Part shown: positions 1-12,669 of the stretch, one piece after another | Position numbering within the stretch: the stretch's first letter is position 1 | Layout: every line of letters starts with the position of its first letter | NCBI GenBank assembly: GCA_018292915.2 | Contig: JACVVK020000467.1 | Coordinates: 325,501-389,500, forward strand | DNA length: 64,000 nt | From: Batillaria attramentaria | Taxonomy: Eukaryota; Mollusca; Gastropoda; Batillariidae | Direction of reading: 5' to 3' | Notes under the pieces: generated by a model | What the model was told of the DNA's origin: nothing | Seen by the model: the letters and a program-made list of their open reading frames with translations, nothing else | The model's database searches: none | Position numbers and translations under genes: made by a program

Positions 1-925
1 CCGCCGAAAAGGGACTGCACTCTGGAGTCTACATCTCATGGGACAGAGTTGCATCTGACCACTCTCTGGGGCACAGAGTCTTTCAGTGGAAAGTACCTCT
101 GTGCACGGTGGGGAAATGGCGCTCACTGCGCTACCGTGATGGGCCTAAATTGTCTGGGTGCTCTCAAACCAAAAGTGGTCGGATATTCAAGACTTCGTTT
201 CAAATCGATTCATATGACACACAAGTCTTCGCTTTTCTAAAAAAAAATTCGCCATTTTTTAAAATGGCGCTGGGTGTAAGCAGTCACATTTTCACGCCCC
301 GCCGAAAAGGGACTGCACTCTGGAGTCTACACCTTGGCCTGTCAGAGTGCAACCCCCTTGCCGTTTACTCACATCCTGTTGGATCAGTGTACCACGTAAA
401 CAGTGCCATCAAATCGCAACAATAATTGTCCGCTGGCAAAGATTTTGCCCAAACCAAAAGTGGTCGGATATTCAAGACTTCGTTTCAAATCGATTCATAT
501 GACACACAAGTCTTCGCTTTTCTAAAAAAATTTCGCCATTTTTTAAAATGGCGCTGGGTGTAAGCAGTCACATTTTCACGCCCCGCCGAAAAGGGACTGC
601 ACTCTGGAGTCTACATCTCATGGGACAGAGTTGCATCTGACCACTCTCTGGGGCACAGAGTCTTTCAGTGGAAAGTACCTCTGTGCACGGTGGGGAAATG
701 GCGCTCACTGCGCTACCGTGATGGGCCTAAATTGTCTCGGTGCTCTCAAACCAAAAGTGGTCGGATATTCAAGACTTCGTTTCAAATCGATTCATATGAC
801 ACACAAGTCTTCGCTTTTCTAAAAAAAAATTCGCCATTTTTGAAAATGGCGCTGGCTGTAAGCAGTCACATTTTCACGCCCCGCCGAAAAGGGACTGCAC
901 TCTGGAGTCTAGCATCTGACTGGAA
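1..925 (+). repeat. Composite tandem repeat, about 582-bp period (repeat family R)
   Basis: Two alternating subunits of about 298 and 283 bp each begin with CCGCCGAAAAGGGACTGCAC. The first returns at 582 after the second at 299, giving a period near 582 bp, and the array breaks off after about 900. Subunits share a block containing AAAGTGGTCGGATATTCAAG and an imperfect hairpin (CGCCATTTTT / AAAATGGCG). The same family recurs inverted at 48541-49085 and directly at about 1331-1608 and 58305-58752, so it is interspersed as well as tandem. Short ORFs here repeat only because the DNA repeats; I see no coding signal. Confidence 0.85.
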
Positions 926-1330
926 TTACAATGCTCTCCCCTTGTTGGATTCCCCACTAATCAGAAAGACTTCAGTCTTTTGAAAGGTATTTCCACGAAG
1001 GCAAGACGATTTGACGTCACTACGGTGGGGACGGTGAAACGATATGCAACGTCCAGTTCCTGTGACGTCACGATTTTGTGCAGACTCGTCAGTGTTGTCC
1101 GGAGTGACCTCCGTAACTGAGCATGTTTCTTGACATGCCAAAGTGTAATTATGCTCCAACGAAATATCAATACAACGCAGAAACTGGAAACTGGTCCAAC
1201 GAAATATCACAACACACAGACGAAAGTAACGAAATATCAGAAGACACGGCGAAATGTGTTGCTTCCCTTAGTACTGTACGGCGAAATGTGTTGCTTCCCT
1301 TAGTACTGTACATAATTCAATACACTGATC
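926..1330. other. Unassigned sequence with short local duplications
   Basis: No gene is recognised. A 31-34-bp block starting CGGCGAAATGTGTTGCTTCC occurs twice back to back (about 1248-1309), and ACGAAATATCA is repeated nearby (about 1159-1230). Confidence 0.6.
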
Positions 1331-1608
1331 ACGCACTCTCTGGGGTACAGAGTCATCCAGTGGAAAGTACCTCTGTGCACGGCACAGACGTATAGAGAGG
1401 TGCACGGTGGGGAAATGGCGCTCACTGCGCTACCGTGATGAGCCTAAATTGTCCCGGTGCTCTCAAACGCAAGGTCGCGCACTATGTCATCCGTGACCAG
1501 CTTTGAACCCAGAGGGATCCTCAATGGCGCAAGTGATGGCAGGCTGTCTTCAGAGTGAAAGTAGGCGTGTTTCTGAATCAGAGACATACATAACATGTCT
1601 CTGTCTTT
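1331..1608 (+). repeat. Repeat family R, second segment
   Basis: The segment matches 58310-58560 almost base for base (ACTCTCTGGGG.ACAGAGTC through GAATCAGAGACATACATAAC). It also matches 48940-49085 in reverse. It carries the downstream part of the family that the tandem array at 1-925 lacks. Confidence 0.75.
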
Positions 1609-2177
1609 GATATCACCCTTATGTGGTGGAAAAGGACGTTAAACTCCCAAACACCCACCCACCCTGAATCTCCTATATGACTATGACCAACTCGGTCCAT
1701 ACGGAAGAAATAAAAGAATGTACAGCAGAACCTTACTTTAGCGACGTTTTCATTGAGCGGCCGTCTTTCGTTCACACCCCGCCCATCTTCTTGGCTAGAC
1801 CACCACTGGCTTTGTCTGCGCTTCACACTTCGTCGGCAGCCTATTTACCACCGATCCCTCACGGCACAGTACTCGACAGTACCCTGCGAGTCGCCGCGTG
1901 GAGGGCCACACGCGACCGACCGACAAAGAGAGGCCAATTATCGCATTGTTACAGTTGAAAGTCCTGTAAACACAACTGCAGTTAAGCGGGTGGTGATCAC
2001 CTCAGCCGGTTTAAGTGTCAGTTCCGAATCCGTTATCCCTTACACCTGTCAAATCACTGACCATTGTTTTCACAAGACGCACTATCACGCGCATGTCAGT
2101 GCGTGTGAACGTGTGTCTTTGTGTGTGCGTGTGTGAATTAAGGCAGATATTTGATAGGTATATGTGGCTACTAATCC

Positions 2178-2178
<1 letters not shown>
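1609..2178. other. Intergenic; no gene recognised
   Basis: About 1610-1665 contains GGACGTTAAACTCCCAAACA next to CCACCC. A related block lies inverted at about 49140-49200 (GGGTTTAACGTCCTTTTCCA), so a short dispersed repeat is present. The rest shows nothing recognisable. Confidence 0.5.

Positions 2179-2245
<67 letters not shown>
2179..2245 (+). repeat. (TG)n-(GA)n microsatellite
   Basis: Uninterrupted TG dinucleotides are followed by a short GA run. Confidence 0.97.
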
Positions 2246-2825
2246 TTGACAATGACAACGACAACGACAACTACAAATGCTTTATTTAGTGGAGACTCAT
2301 GGCCCATGGACTCATGGGGGAACAGTGCACGCCGGCACACAACCGCAATAGTGAATACACACATATATACATATGTAAAATACAAAACAGCGCATATCTA
2401 GCACAAGGCGCAGCATATATAGAGCATTGGTACCACTGATGTACACATGCTATACATTCGTCCGGGTATAAAGACAGAAATCGGGAAAACTATTTACAAA
2501 TATATTGCATTTTAGCAGTTGGTAGGCACATAAGCAATCATCCTTGCATACTACTATAGTGATCGTACAGTAAATTGTTCATTAGTGCATTAGAACTAGA
2601 CCCCAGACGCTCGAGTTAACAGTTAAAATACAGATATCAAAACACACTTTTTTCTAACAAAATACACATCAAAACACACTTCTTTCTTATCTCAAGAGTT
2701 TTGTAAATGAATAAGGCCAGACTACGCATGAGGGTAACACTGTTCAACGGCTTGCCATAATAGCTGAAGGTTTAAAAAGTGATTTGACAACGCCGGCCGG
2801 GATGTCAGAGTCAGCGTACGTCACC
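2246..2825. other. Intergenic, AT-rich; no gene recognised
   Basis: This is unique-looking, AT-rich sequence. ORFs in it merely read through the flanking microsatellites. Confidence 0.5.
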
Positions 2826-4085
<1,260 letters not shown>

Positions 4086-4267
4086 CCGGATACCCACGTG
4101 ATGTGCCACGCTAAAAACTCTCAATTTTGCCTCGAAATAGCCGAAAAATGGCCAAATTTGACATTTTAGGTTGATTTTTGAGGCAAAAATGCAAATCTGT
4201 CCATTTCGGGTTTAGGCACCTAATTCCTCTTTTTCACATGATAAGCAGTATAGTTAAAGTACTCCAT

Positions 4268-4560
4268 TACCACCACCACCACACCCCCCCCCCTCCAGTT
4301 ACCCCCAGTCACCCACCCACCCCCCAACCAGTCCACACAAACTCCATGAAGCCTGAGCTCTGTTCAGTTTAGTTTGGCACTACCCCATCCTACCCTCTTC
4401 CCCCCCCCCCACCTCATCTCTCACTACTAACCCATGTGACCCCAACACTAACGCTTCAACCCTAACCTGACCCTAGTAACCCTAACCTGCAACCCTAACC
4501 CTCACCTTTACACCTTCCACCCCTCCCCCTTCCCCCCATCCCCTTTTCCAGTGCATTTTT
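4268..4560 (+). repeat. C-rich tract with interstitial telomere-like CCCTAA motifs
   Basis: A pyrimidine/C-rich stretch contains at least five AACCCTAA or CCCTAAC motifs between about 4445 and 4505, separated by one to several divergent bases. The animal telomere repeat is TTAGGG. The copies are degenerate and few, so this is an interstitial or captured telomere-like tract and not a chromosome end. Confidence 0.6.
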
Positions 4561-5803
4561 TTGGGTGAAATTTCATGCATTTAAAAAAAAAATTGGGCAA
4601 CCTGTGCAGTTCCAAGGACAGATAATTACACATTTTACTGTTGATGAAGCAGCAAGCTTATCCCAAAAGTGGTTTCAGCAGGTTTCATGGTCTGCATGAG
4701 AAATCAGCTGGCATACAGGCTGTTCTCTTTGGGCTACTTGGAAAAACTTGCCAGTAGATTGGCTGCATACTTGGTGTGAGTGTGGCAACTGTTTTGGTGA
4801 TTCCAAAGGGGGGTAGGTTCAACATACCTATTGGATGCTGTAAACATGGCCTGAGAGACTGTACTGACTGATTTTTGAAGATCCCAGATGATTTTGATTA
4901 TGTTCAGGAACTGAAACAGTTAGCTCGCAGCTGTGAAATCTGACTAGTTTTGAGGGGTGGTATAGGAAAAAAAATCACAAAAAATAATCAACTGCCCAAA
5001 AGTTATCTTGTTAGGCTTAATACACACAGGACATGTGTAGCAACTTGCTGTGAAAATAATGAGTTGATAATTTGAAAAGAACGTGTGTTTTATTGGTCTG
5101 AATAGTTGCGCAGTCATGAAAAAGTGTGCCTCTGCTGCTTGACTTTTCATGTATGGGTTGGAACAGTAAAAGTGCTGCTGTAAGAGAACCAAGAAGTTTT
5201 GAGAGCTAACCTTTGGCAGTTTATCTTGAAAATGGATGAGGTTTGCAGTGGCAAATTATCTTTGCAGAGAAATGAGTTTAAGGGCTGTTAACAGGTTACA
5301 GAGCGGTATTAGCTTCCGGGGCATGTAGTAAAAACTTGGCTGAATAGAGTTGAAAATCTTTGCCCCTTTTAAAATTTGTGTGCAGAGTAAAAAATGGCAA
5401 TCTGGTGCTTTTTGTTGGCTTTGTAAACAAGTTTCGTGCCAGGTAATCAGGTTCATCTGCAACGTTATATGTAAGAGGAATATATAGTGTTTTCCTCCAA
5501 ATATGCATCTGTGTTACGTAGCCATACGCAATCGAACATGGCGAGGAACAATCGTCGGCTAGCCTCTCGAATAAAACAAAAGCCCTTGCTGCGATTTATT
5601 CACACAGTCAGTTTAACTGCCAGAATATGCTTCCCGTAAACACTACGCTTATTCTTGACCATTCTAGACTGTTTTTGTTGTTGTTGTTGTTGTTTTTTCT
5701 ACAAAGGACATCGTTTTGAGTCGCCACAAATTTCCCGTTTCCTACCGGTTCTGTAGAGGCATGGACCAAGAGGCAAAGAGTTATCACTGGCTTGGTTCTC
5801 GAG
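4561..5803. other. Intergenic; 3' flank of GPCR1
   Basis: No gene is recognised between 4561 and 5397. From about 5398 the sequence is the first copy of the GPCR duplication block: CAATCTGGTGCTTTTTGTTG recurs at 7781. It also contains a (GTT)n run near 5675-5695. Confidence 0.55.
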
Positions 5804-6793
5804 TTAGGTTGCAGTCTGACGGCCAGCTATTGATGTGGATAGTGGAAATACACTAACGTTTCGTTCAAGTATTTGTCTAGCCTGCTTCCTGAACTCCACC
5901 CCTGCCCAGATATACAAGATAAAGTTGATGGCGTGGTTCAAACACTTAAGAACTCTGGCAACGTCCCACCAGAAGACAAACTGCTTGTCTGACCACACGG
6001 GTCGGCCTATTACTCTTGCATATATCAGACCCACTTGCGTTGGAAGCATGAGCACAACAAAGGCAATAGACGCTGCTATGGTGGTGTAAGTCATCCGGGA
6101 AATTATGTGAGTCCTTTGAGCGGTGCTGACTTGGTGGGCCAACCGTTTTAATTCCATCACTTTCCGGATGAGAAAGTAGTTACTGATGACCATGATGACT
6201 GAAGGCACATTAATGCTGATTGCGGTATTGAAGGAATCCATTGGTAATTGGGCAGTTTCTCTAAAACTTTTACTCCAACCGCACTTATTCTCGGAGCTGA
6301 AATCTTGTATAACGAAAGGAATGTAGGAATTGAAGCCGATGCAAATAATGACAACACTGGCGACTATGATGTAGGCGACTTTGATTCTGCACGTTGCACG
6401 CAAGCGTTCGAGCCGAAAAATAACAATCACTCGATAGACAGTCAGAATCGCAAGCATGAAGGCTGACTGCCACCCCAACGCTTCTGTCGACCACAAGAAA
6501 AACGCGCACAGAGCCTTGTTCTGCTCCTGATATTTAAAATCAAACGTATATTTTGTCCATTTGCTCAAGCACATGGTGATCATTATGAGGAGGTCAGTGG
6601 CGGTCAGTGTTTTAAAAAACACGTGAGACGCCGAGTTGACATGCAGCCGGTGCAAGATTATCAGTGTCAGGGAATTGCCAACGATTCCTAAAGTCAAGAT
6701 GAAGGGTCCAGCTATGATCCACAAGTATTTACTTCTGTCAGGCCACGGATCTGATGTACCGTTGGATGGAAATGCACGAGATCGTGCTTCCAT
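5804..6793 (-). CDS. Class A (rhodopsin-like) GPCR, FMRFamide-receptor-like, copy 1
   Basis: An intronless 329-residue seven-helix receptor, expected in the plasma membrane. Visible landmarks: N-glycosylation sequon NGT at 11-13; TM1 GIVGN with N40 (1.50); TM2 LTATD with D67 (2.50); C96 and C171 placed for the TM3-ECL2 disulfide; TM5 P197; TM6 LMLP with P251 in place of CWxP; TM7 NFILY (290-294) in place of NPxxY, followed by FRKQ of helix 8. The DRY motif reads Y-R-V (120-122): only the arginine is kept. NFxLY in TM7 is common in invertebrate neuropeptide (FMRFamide-like) receptors, which is the basis of the call; the ligand is unknown. The start is the first methionine, conserved in all four copies. 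The C-tail is short. Confidence 0.85.
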   Translation of the reverse strand: MEARSRAFPSNGTSDPWPDRSKYLWIIAGPFILTLGIVGNSLTLIILHRLHVNSASHVFFKTLTATDLLIMITMCLSKWTKYTFDFKYQEQNKALCAFFLWSTEALGWQSAFMLAILTVYRVIVIFRLERLRATCRIKVAYIIVASVVIICIGFNSYIPFVIQDFSSENKCGWSKSFRETAQLPMDSFNTAISINVPSVIMVISNYFLIRKVMELKRLAHQVSTAQRTHIISRMTYTTIAASIAFVVLMLPTQVGLIYARVIGRPVWSDKQFVFWWDVARVLKCLNHAINFILYIWAGVEFRKQARQILERNVSVFPLSTSIAGRQTAT

Positions 6794-7780
6794 TGTCCCT
6801 GGCTACTCCCTTCTATGCCTTCAAGTATGAGACACAGAGAAGCACTTTCAACTTTGAATTGGTTAGACACTAGTTTTTGTCGGCGTCACTGCTTGCTGTA
6901 GTCAGAGTAACACAACTGCAAGAAAGGAGTCACGCGCGATGTATTTATGTCATTTATGCATTTACACGTAATCTGTGCGTTCTTCAGAAATACTTTTTTT
7001 TGGAAAAGTTCCTAAATGGGATGTACAACATCAAGATGACGTCAGATCTGTAAAACTGGGTCAACATCAGTGTCAATTCTGTCGGGAGAAAAATTACACC
7101 GCTCGCCAGTGCAAACTTTCTGAGTGTTTTACGTCCGAAAATAGTAATAAAACAGAGAGCGAAAGTATGAGTTATGACTTTCCATAACCCACTCAGTGGT
7201 TTACGAGTTCACAAAAACACACTCCAGTTACGTCATCAATCAGAAAGTGCGTCATTTGAAACATTTGGAACGCATACGTCACGGCCGGTGCACAGTGATT
7301 TTGCTCACTTTTGGGGGAGAAATTTCATTTCCCCTAGATCACAGAAAAATCTCTGCAAATTATTTGCGAGTGCACATTGGAATGTCAGTACATGAACATG
7401 CCTTGAATGATATTTTTCTTTATCATCCATAGCGGCTTCTTTGTCTTTGATCTCTCCTGTGTAGTAATTGTCCGTATTGTACTGTTACTTGAGAAATCAT
7501 GTGACACAGAGCACGACATCACATGACAATCAGGCATGGTTCCCTGAAAAACAGGTTCTTTCAGACAGAAAGAACAGAGATACAGCCTTTTTGCCCCCCC
7601 CCCAAAAAAAAAAAAAAAAATCGTCATCGATGAGCAAGTACATGTATTACTACTCCTCGGGGAGAACTCCCTCCCGATGTCAACACCATCGGCGACGAAA
7701 CATTTTGACTCGGCATATTGGTGTTTCCAACTTCATAAATTCGTTGTACAAGTACAGAACAACAGTAGCCTGTACCTAGC
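6794..7780. other. GPCR1 upstream flank
   Basis: Non-coding sequence upstream of the minus-strand GPCR1 start. It is nearly identical to 9382-10075, and to 38817-39800 for its whole length. Plus-strand ORFs of 73 and 78 codons (7174-7395, 7196-7432) are conserved in overlapping frames in three copies. Conservation in both frames at once points to young DNA duplication and not to coding constraint. Confidence 0.7.
7037..7282. promoter_or_regulatory. Cluster of CRE-like sites upstream of GPCR1
   Basis: A palindromic TGACGTCA (7037-7044), TTACGTCA (7228-7235), GCGTCA (about 7249) and TACGTCAC (7275-7282) lie 240-490 bp upstream of the GPCR1 start codon. TGACGTCA is the consensus site of CREB/ATF factors. 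Function here is inferred from motif and spacing only. Confidence 0.4.
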
Positions 7781-7836
7781 AAGCAATCTGGTGCTTTTTG
7801 TTGGCTTTGTAAACAAGTTTCGTGCCAGGTAATCTT

Positions 7837-8054
7837 AAAATTAGGGAAAAATGAGGCTGGCTTGTGGAGTATTTGTATTCATGCGCGGCTGGCACAGGAG
7901 CCAGCAGACGACCGTGGAATGAGGGGGTATGTGGTCGCTGCCAACATTGCCAAAAAACGGAATATTGGAATTTGTTGAAATTTGCTCTACAGAAAAGTCT
8001 ATGGCTGCCTGATTTTTGTGAATTTTTGGTGAATTTTAAAGCATTTTTGGGGTG
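7837..8054. other. Insertion of about 215 bp within the second GPCR unit
   Basis: Sequence absent from unit 1 sits between AGGTAATC and TCATCTGCAACG, which are adjacent (give or take a few bases) in unit 1 near 5450. It has no recognisable terminal repeats or gene. Confidence 0.55.
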
Positions 8055-8385
8055 TCATCTGCAACGTTATGTGTAAGAGGAATATATAGCGTTTTCCTCC
8101 AAATTTGCATCTGTGTTACGTAGCCATACGCAATCGAACATGGCGAGGAACAATCGTCGGCTAGCCTCTCGAATGGAACAAAAGCCCTTGCTGCGATTTA
8201 TTCACAGTCAGTTTAACTGCCAGAATATGCTTGCCGTAAACACTACGCTTATTCTTGACCATTCTAGACTGTTTTTTGTTCTACAAAGGACATCGTTTTG
8301 AGTCGCCACAAATTTCCCGTTTCCTACCGGTTCTGTGGAGGCATGGACCAAGAGGCCAAGAGTTATCATTGGCTTAGTTCCCGAG

Positions 8386-9381
8386 TTAGGTTGCAGGCTG
8401 ACGGCCAGTTATTGATGTGGATAGTGGAAATACACTAACGTTTCGTTCAAGTATTTGTCTAGCCTGCTTCCTGAACTCCACCCCTGCCCAGATATACAAG
8501 ATAAAGTTGATGGCGTGGTTCAAACACTTAAGAACTCTGGCAACGTCCCACCAGAAGACAAACTGCTTGTCTGACCACACGGGTCGGCCTATTACTCTTG
8601 CATATATCAGACCCACTTGCGTTGGAAGCATGAGCACAACAAAGGCAATAGACGCTGCTATGGTGGTGTAAGTCATCCGGGAAATTATGTGAGTCCTTTG
8701 AGCGGTGCTGACTTGGTGGGCCAACCGTTTTAATTCCATCACTTTCCGGATGAGAAAGTAGTTACTGATGACCATGATGACTGAAGGCACATTAATGCTG
8801 ATTGCGGTATTGAAGGTATCCACTGGTAATTGGGCAGTTTCTCTAAAACGTTTACTCCAAACGCACTTCCTCCTTCGCCCGAAATCTTGCATACCGGTAA
8901 CGAAAGGAATGTAGGAATTGAAGCCGATGCAAATAATGACAACACTGGCGACTATGATGTAGGCGACTTTGACTCTGCACGTTGCACGCAAGCGTTCGAG
9001 CCGAAAAATAACAATCACTCGATAGACAGTCAGAATCGCAAGCATGAAGGCTGACTGCCACCCCAACGCTTCTGTCGACCACAAGAAAAACGCGCACAGA
9101 GCCTTGTTCTGCTCCTGATATTTAAAATCAAACGTATATTTTGTCCATTTGCTCAAGCACATGGTGATCATTATGAGGAGGTCAGTGGCGGTCAGTGTTT
9201 TAAAAAACACGTGAGACGCCGAGTTGACATGCAGCCGGTGCAAGATTATCAGTGTCAGGGAATTGCCAACGATTCCTAAAGTCAAGATGAAGGGTCCAGC
9301 TATGATCCACAAGTATTTACTTCTGTCAGGCCACGGATCTGATGTACCGTTGGATGGAAATGCACAAGATCGTGCTTCCAT
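8386..9381 (-). CDS. Class A GPCR, FMRFamide-receptor-like, copy 2
   Basis: A 331-residue paralogue of copy 1, virtually identical except in extracellular loop 2. There, between TM4 and TM5, a block of about 30 residues differs at roughly ten positions and is two residues longer (VTGMQDFGRRRKC against VIQDFSSENKC). All other landmarks are the same: NGT sequon, D2.50, Y-R-V at the DRY position, LMLP in TM6, NFILY in TM7. Intact, intronless, single methionine start shared with the other copies. The pairing of near-zero divergence elsewhere with a changed ECL2 suggests gene conversion or selection on ligand contacts. Confidence 0.85.
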   Translation of the reverse strand: MEARSCAFPSNGTSDPWPDRSKYLWIIAGPFILTLGIVGNSLTLIILHRLHVNSASHVFFKTLTATDLLIMITMCLSKWTKYTFDFKYQEQNKALCAFFLWSTEALGWQSAFMLAILTVYRVIVIFRLERLRATCRVKVAYIIVASVVIICIGFNSYIPFVTGMQDFGRRRKCVWSKRFRETAQLPVDTFNTAISINVPSVIMVISNYFLIRKVMELKRLAHQVSTAQRTHIISRMTYTTIAASIAFVVLMLPTQVGLIYARVIGRPVWSDKQFVFWWDVARVLKCLNHAINFILYIWAGVEFRKQARQILERNVSVFPLSTSITGRQPAT

Positions 9382-9628
9382 TGTCCCTGGCTACTCCCTT
9401 CTATGCCTTCAAGTATGAGACACAGAGAAGCACTTTCAACTTTGAATTGGTTAGACACTAGTTTTTGTCGGCATCACTGCTTGCTGTAGTCAGAGTAACA
9501 CAACTGCAAGAAAGGAGTCACGCGCGATGTATTTATGTCATTTATGCATTTACACGTAATCTGTGCGTTCTTGAGAAATACTTTTTTTTTCTTTGAAAAG
9601 TTCCTAAATGGGATGTACAACATCAAGA

Positions 9629-9875
9629 TGACGTCAGATTTGTAAAACTGGGTCAACATCAGTGTCAATTCTATCGGGAGAAAAATTACACCGCTCGCCA
9701 GTGCAAACTTTCTGAGTGTTTTAATTCCGAAAATAGTAATAAAACAGAGAACGAAAGTGTGAGTTATGACTTTCCATAACCCACTCAGTGGTTTACGAGT
9801 TCACAAAAACACACTCCAGTTACGTCATCAATCAGAAAGTGCGTCATTTGAAACATTTGGAACGCATACGTCACG
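9629..9875. promoter_or_regulatory. Cluster of CRE-like sites upstream of GPCR2
   Basis: TGACGTCA (9629-9636), followed by TTACGTCA and TACGTCAC, sits at the same offsets from the start codon as in GPCR1. Confidence 0.4.
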
Positions 9876-11016
9876 GCCGGTGCACAGTGATTTTGCTCAC
9901 TTTTGGGGGAGAAATTTCATTTCCCCTAGATCACAGAAAAATCTCTGCAAATTATTTGCGAGTGCACATTGGAATGTCAGTACATGAACATGCCTTGAAT
10001 GATATTTTTCTTTATCATCCATAGCGGCTTCTTTTTCTTTGATCTCTCCTGTGTAGTAAGAATCCGTATTGTACTGTTACTGACCCCTGTCAATTTTTTA
10101 CCCATGTGTAAGAAAATGAGTCTTTGTAATAATCCTCTGTCGTCTGTCCGTCTGTCTGTGGTAAACTTTATCATTGATTTTTTCAGGAAGTATATTACAT
10201 AGTAGAAACATCCAATTTAGCACAATGATAGCTGGTACACATCACTTGAAATGACCTCCCATAGACTGATAGAGGTCAGTGTCACAGAATCATGGTGAGA
10301 ATTTTAAACGTTTTCTCTGTTTCTCAGCAACAAAGACATCAGGCAACACAAACTTAGCACAAATGAAGTTGGTATAAATAACTGTAATGTGTACAGTTTG
10401 GATGACCTTGGCTTCAGGATGAAGGTCACAGGAGCATGTTGAAATTGTTAGAAATCAAACTTTCTGCCTGATCTGCATTGTAAGAATGGCTTCTTGAGTG
10501 ACCTATAGCAAAGGTCAAGGTCACACATGACTCCTAATGGCTTTGCCTAAACTAAATCTTCTTTTCCTTTGTGTTTTGGGTCACCCCTATTTTGGAAAAG
10601 TGTCATCAATTTATATTTTCTGTGTTCAGGTTTATTGGAACCCTGTTACTGCCTGCTGCTATTACATCTGGAACAGCACGTGAACACCCTTTGGACTATT
10701 CACCCATTGAAGCACCCAGGGGTAGACAAGAAAAACAACCAATCTCAAGACATGCAATGTAGAGGCTGCCCATAAAATTTGAAGTTTTGAGGAAGAGAGA
10801 GGGGCCATAGGCAATCCCATATATATAATAACCACTTTATCTCCTTGGCTGAATCTTTAGCAAAGTTGCAGAAAACACGTGAATATATCTGTCCAGATGT
10901 CCTAGTCGACTTCTGTAACAGACGAACAGCCTGTGCCTGCGACTTCTGTAACAGCCTGAACACCCTTTAGTATATCTTCCATAGCGGTCCATGAAGTAGG
11001 GAAATTAATTAGTAGC

Positions 11017-12669
11017 ATGCAAAACAAAAAATCAAGTGGACCAGATGACATCAGTCCCCATATCTTAAAACTGTCATTACCATATGTTGTTAACTCCTTT
11101 ACTTATATTTATAATCTCTCTATCCAGCAAAAAGTGTTTTCCTCACAGTTAAAAAATGCAAAAGTGATTCCGCTCCCTAAATCAAGAGAGATGGCAGACC
11201 CAAATAACTACCGACCAATTTCCCTTTTATCGGTTTTCTCAAAGCCATTGAAGCGACACGTACACACACACTTACAAGCCTACCTAGAAAGCAGACAGCT
11301 TATCCACCGTTTTCAGCCAGGGTTTCGTCCCCTGCACTCCTGCCACACCTCTCTCACTCGGCTCACAGACACTTGGTTATCCAACATGAACAATGCACAG
11401 ACAACAGGGGCCATCTTTCCTGATTTAAGAAAAGCGTTTGATCTCGTTAATCATACCATCTTGATCAAGAAACTTCAAAGTTATTTATGTAGTGAACCCA
11501 CTGTCTCTTTCTTTCAGTCATATCTTGAAAAAAGGCAGCAGAAAGTAGTTGTAAATGGGTCATTCTCTAATGTCAGAAACATATCTCTCGGCGTACCCCA
11601 GGGATCCATCGTTAGCCCTCTACTATTTAACATTCTTATTAATGATTTACCTCTGCATCTGACTAGCAATAATATTGAGTGTGACATGTTTGCGGACGAT
11701 ACATCGCTCCACTCCGCTGACAAAGATATCACTGTTGTTCGTAGTCGACTTCAGGAAGGCCTAAGCGGCGTGTCGGACTAGTGCTGTATTAATTCAATGT
11801 CCATACACCCCGTAAAAACTAAGTCCATGGTAATAGCTACCCGTCAAAGGCACCAACTCAGCCCTTTGTCACTCAGTTTGGTTCTTAACAACGCGCCTAT
11901 AGAGCAGGTGTCCGAACATCGTCTTCTCGGCATCACAGTTGATAATCAGCTTAGTTGGAAAGCCCACACTAACACCGTAGGCAAAACGCTATCCAGACAG
12001 CTATTCGCCCTCTCCAAACTACGGCATTTTCTTGACTTGGACAGTCGTAAAATGCATTTAAACGCGCACACACGGTCTCATTTGGACTATGCGTCAACGG
12101 TGTGGGATGGTCGCAGTCACATTCACTTAAAGGGGCTTAACTCCCTTCATAGACGTGGAGCAAAGCTACTTTTGCCGTACCCTCATCTTACAGCTGATGA
12201 GAAGCTGAACCAGCTGCAGCTTCTTCCCCTGTCAAAACACCTGCTATACAACAAAGGAATGTTCATGTATAAGCTTTGGACCAAAAAGGCTCTTAGCTAT
12301 TTATCCGACTGTTGCCACCGCTCAGCTTCCCGGTATGGCTGTTCAATCAGCCTGTGTACAATCCCAAAGCCGCGAATTGACATTTTCAAATATAGTCTTT
12401 CATTTTCAGGGGCGGCATTATGGAATAGTCCTCCAGCGCATGTTCAACACGCTTGCTCTGTCCCAACTTTCAAACTGCTCTTCTTCAAAAATCTTATGTC
12501 ACACGATGTTTTAATCGTCCCACGTTTATTCTCGCCCATTCCTACATGTATTGACATAATTGGTATGTTATTCACGCTTTTTAAATATTCTTTATTAGTG
12601 CACGTAGTTTCTTTTAACTATGGATTCATTGCTATTTCTGTTTTGTTCCTGTTGCTGTACATTGGACAG

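Larger units (their letters stand above)
5398..10081. repeat. Tandem segmental duplication, two GPCR-containing units of about 2.58 kb
   Basis: Unit 1 starts at about 5398 and unit 2 at about 7781, at the phrase CAATCTGGTGCTTTTTGTTG. Start codons of the two GPCRs are 2588 bp apart and stop codons 2582 bp apart. Unit 2 carries a roughly 215-bp insertion (about 7837-8054) replacing a few bases of unit 1. It is cut at about 10081, where the upstream GPCR flank joins a LINE. GPCR3 (37830-39820) and GPCR4 (47093-48380) carry diverged versions of the same block. Confidence 0.85.

Noticed and set aside
7174..7432. Overlapping 73- and 78-codon ORFs on plus, upstream of GPCR1, conserved at 9766-10024 and 39199-39457
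   Set aside because: Both frames are conserved equally because the DNA was duplicated recently; no start context or domain supports translation.
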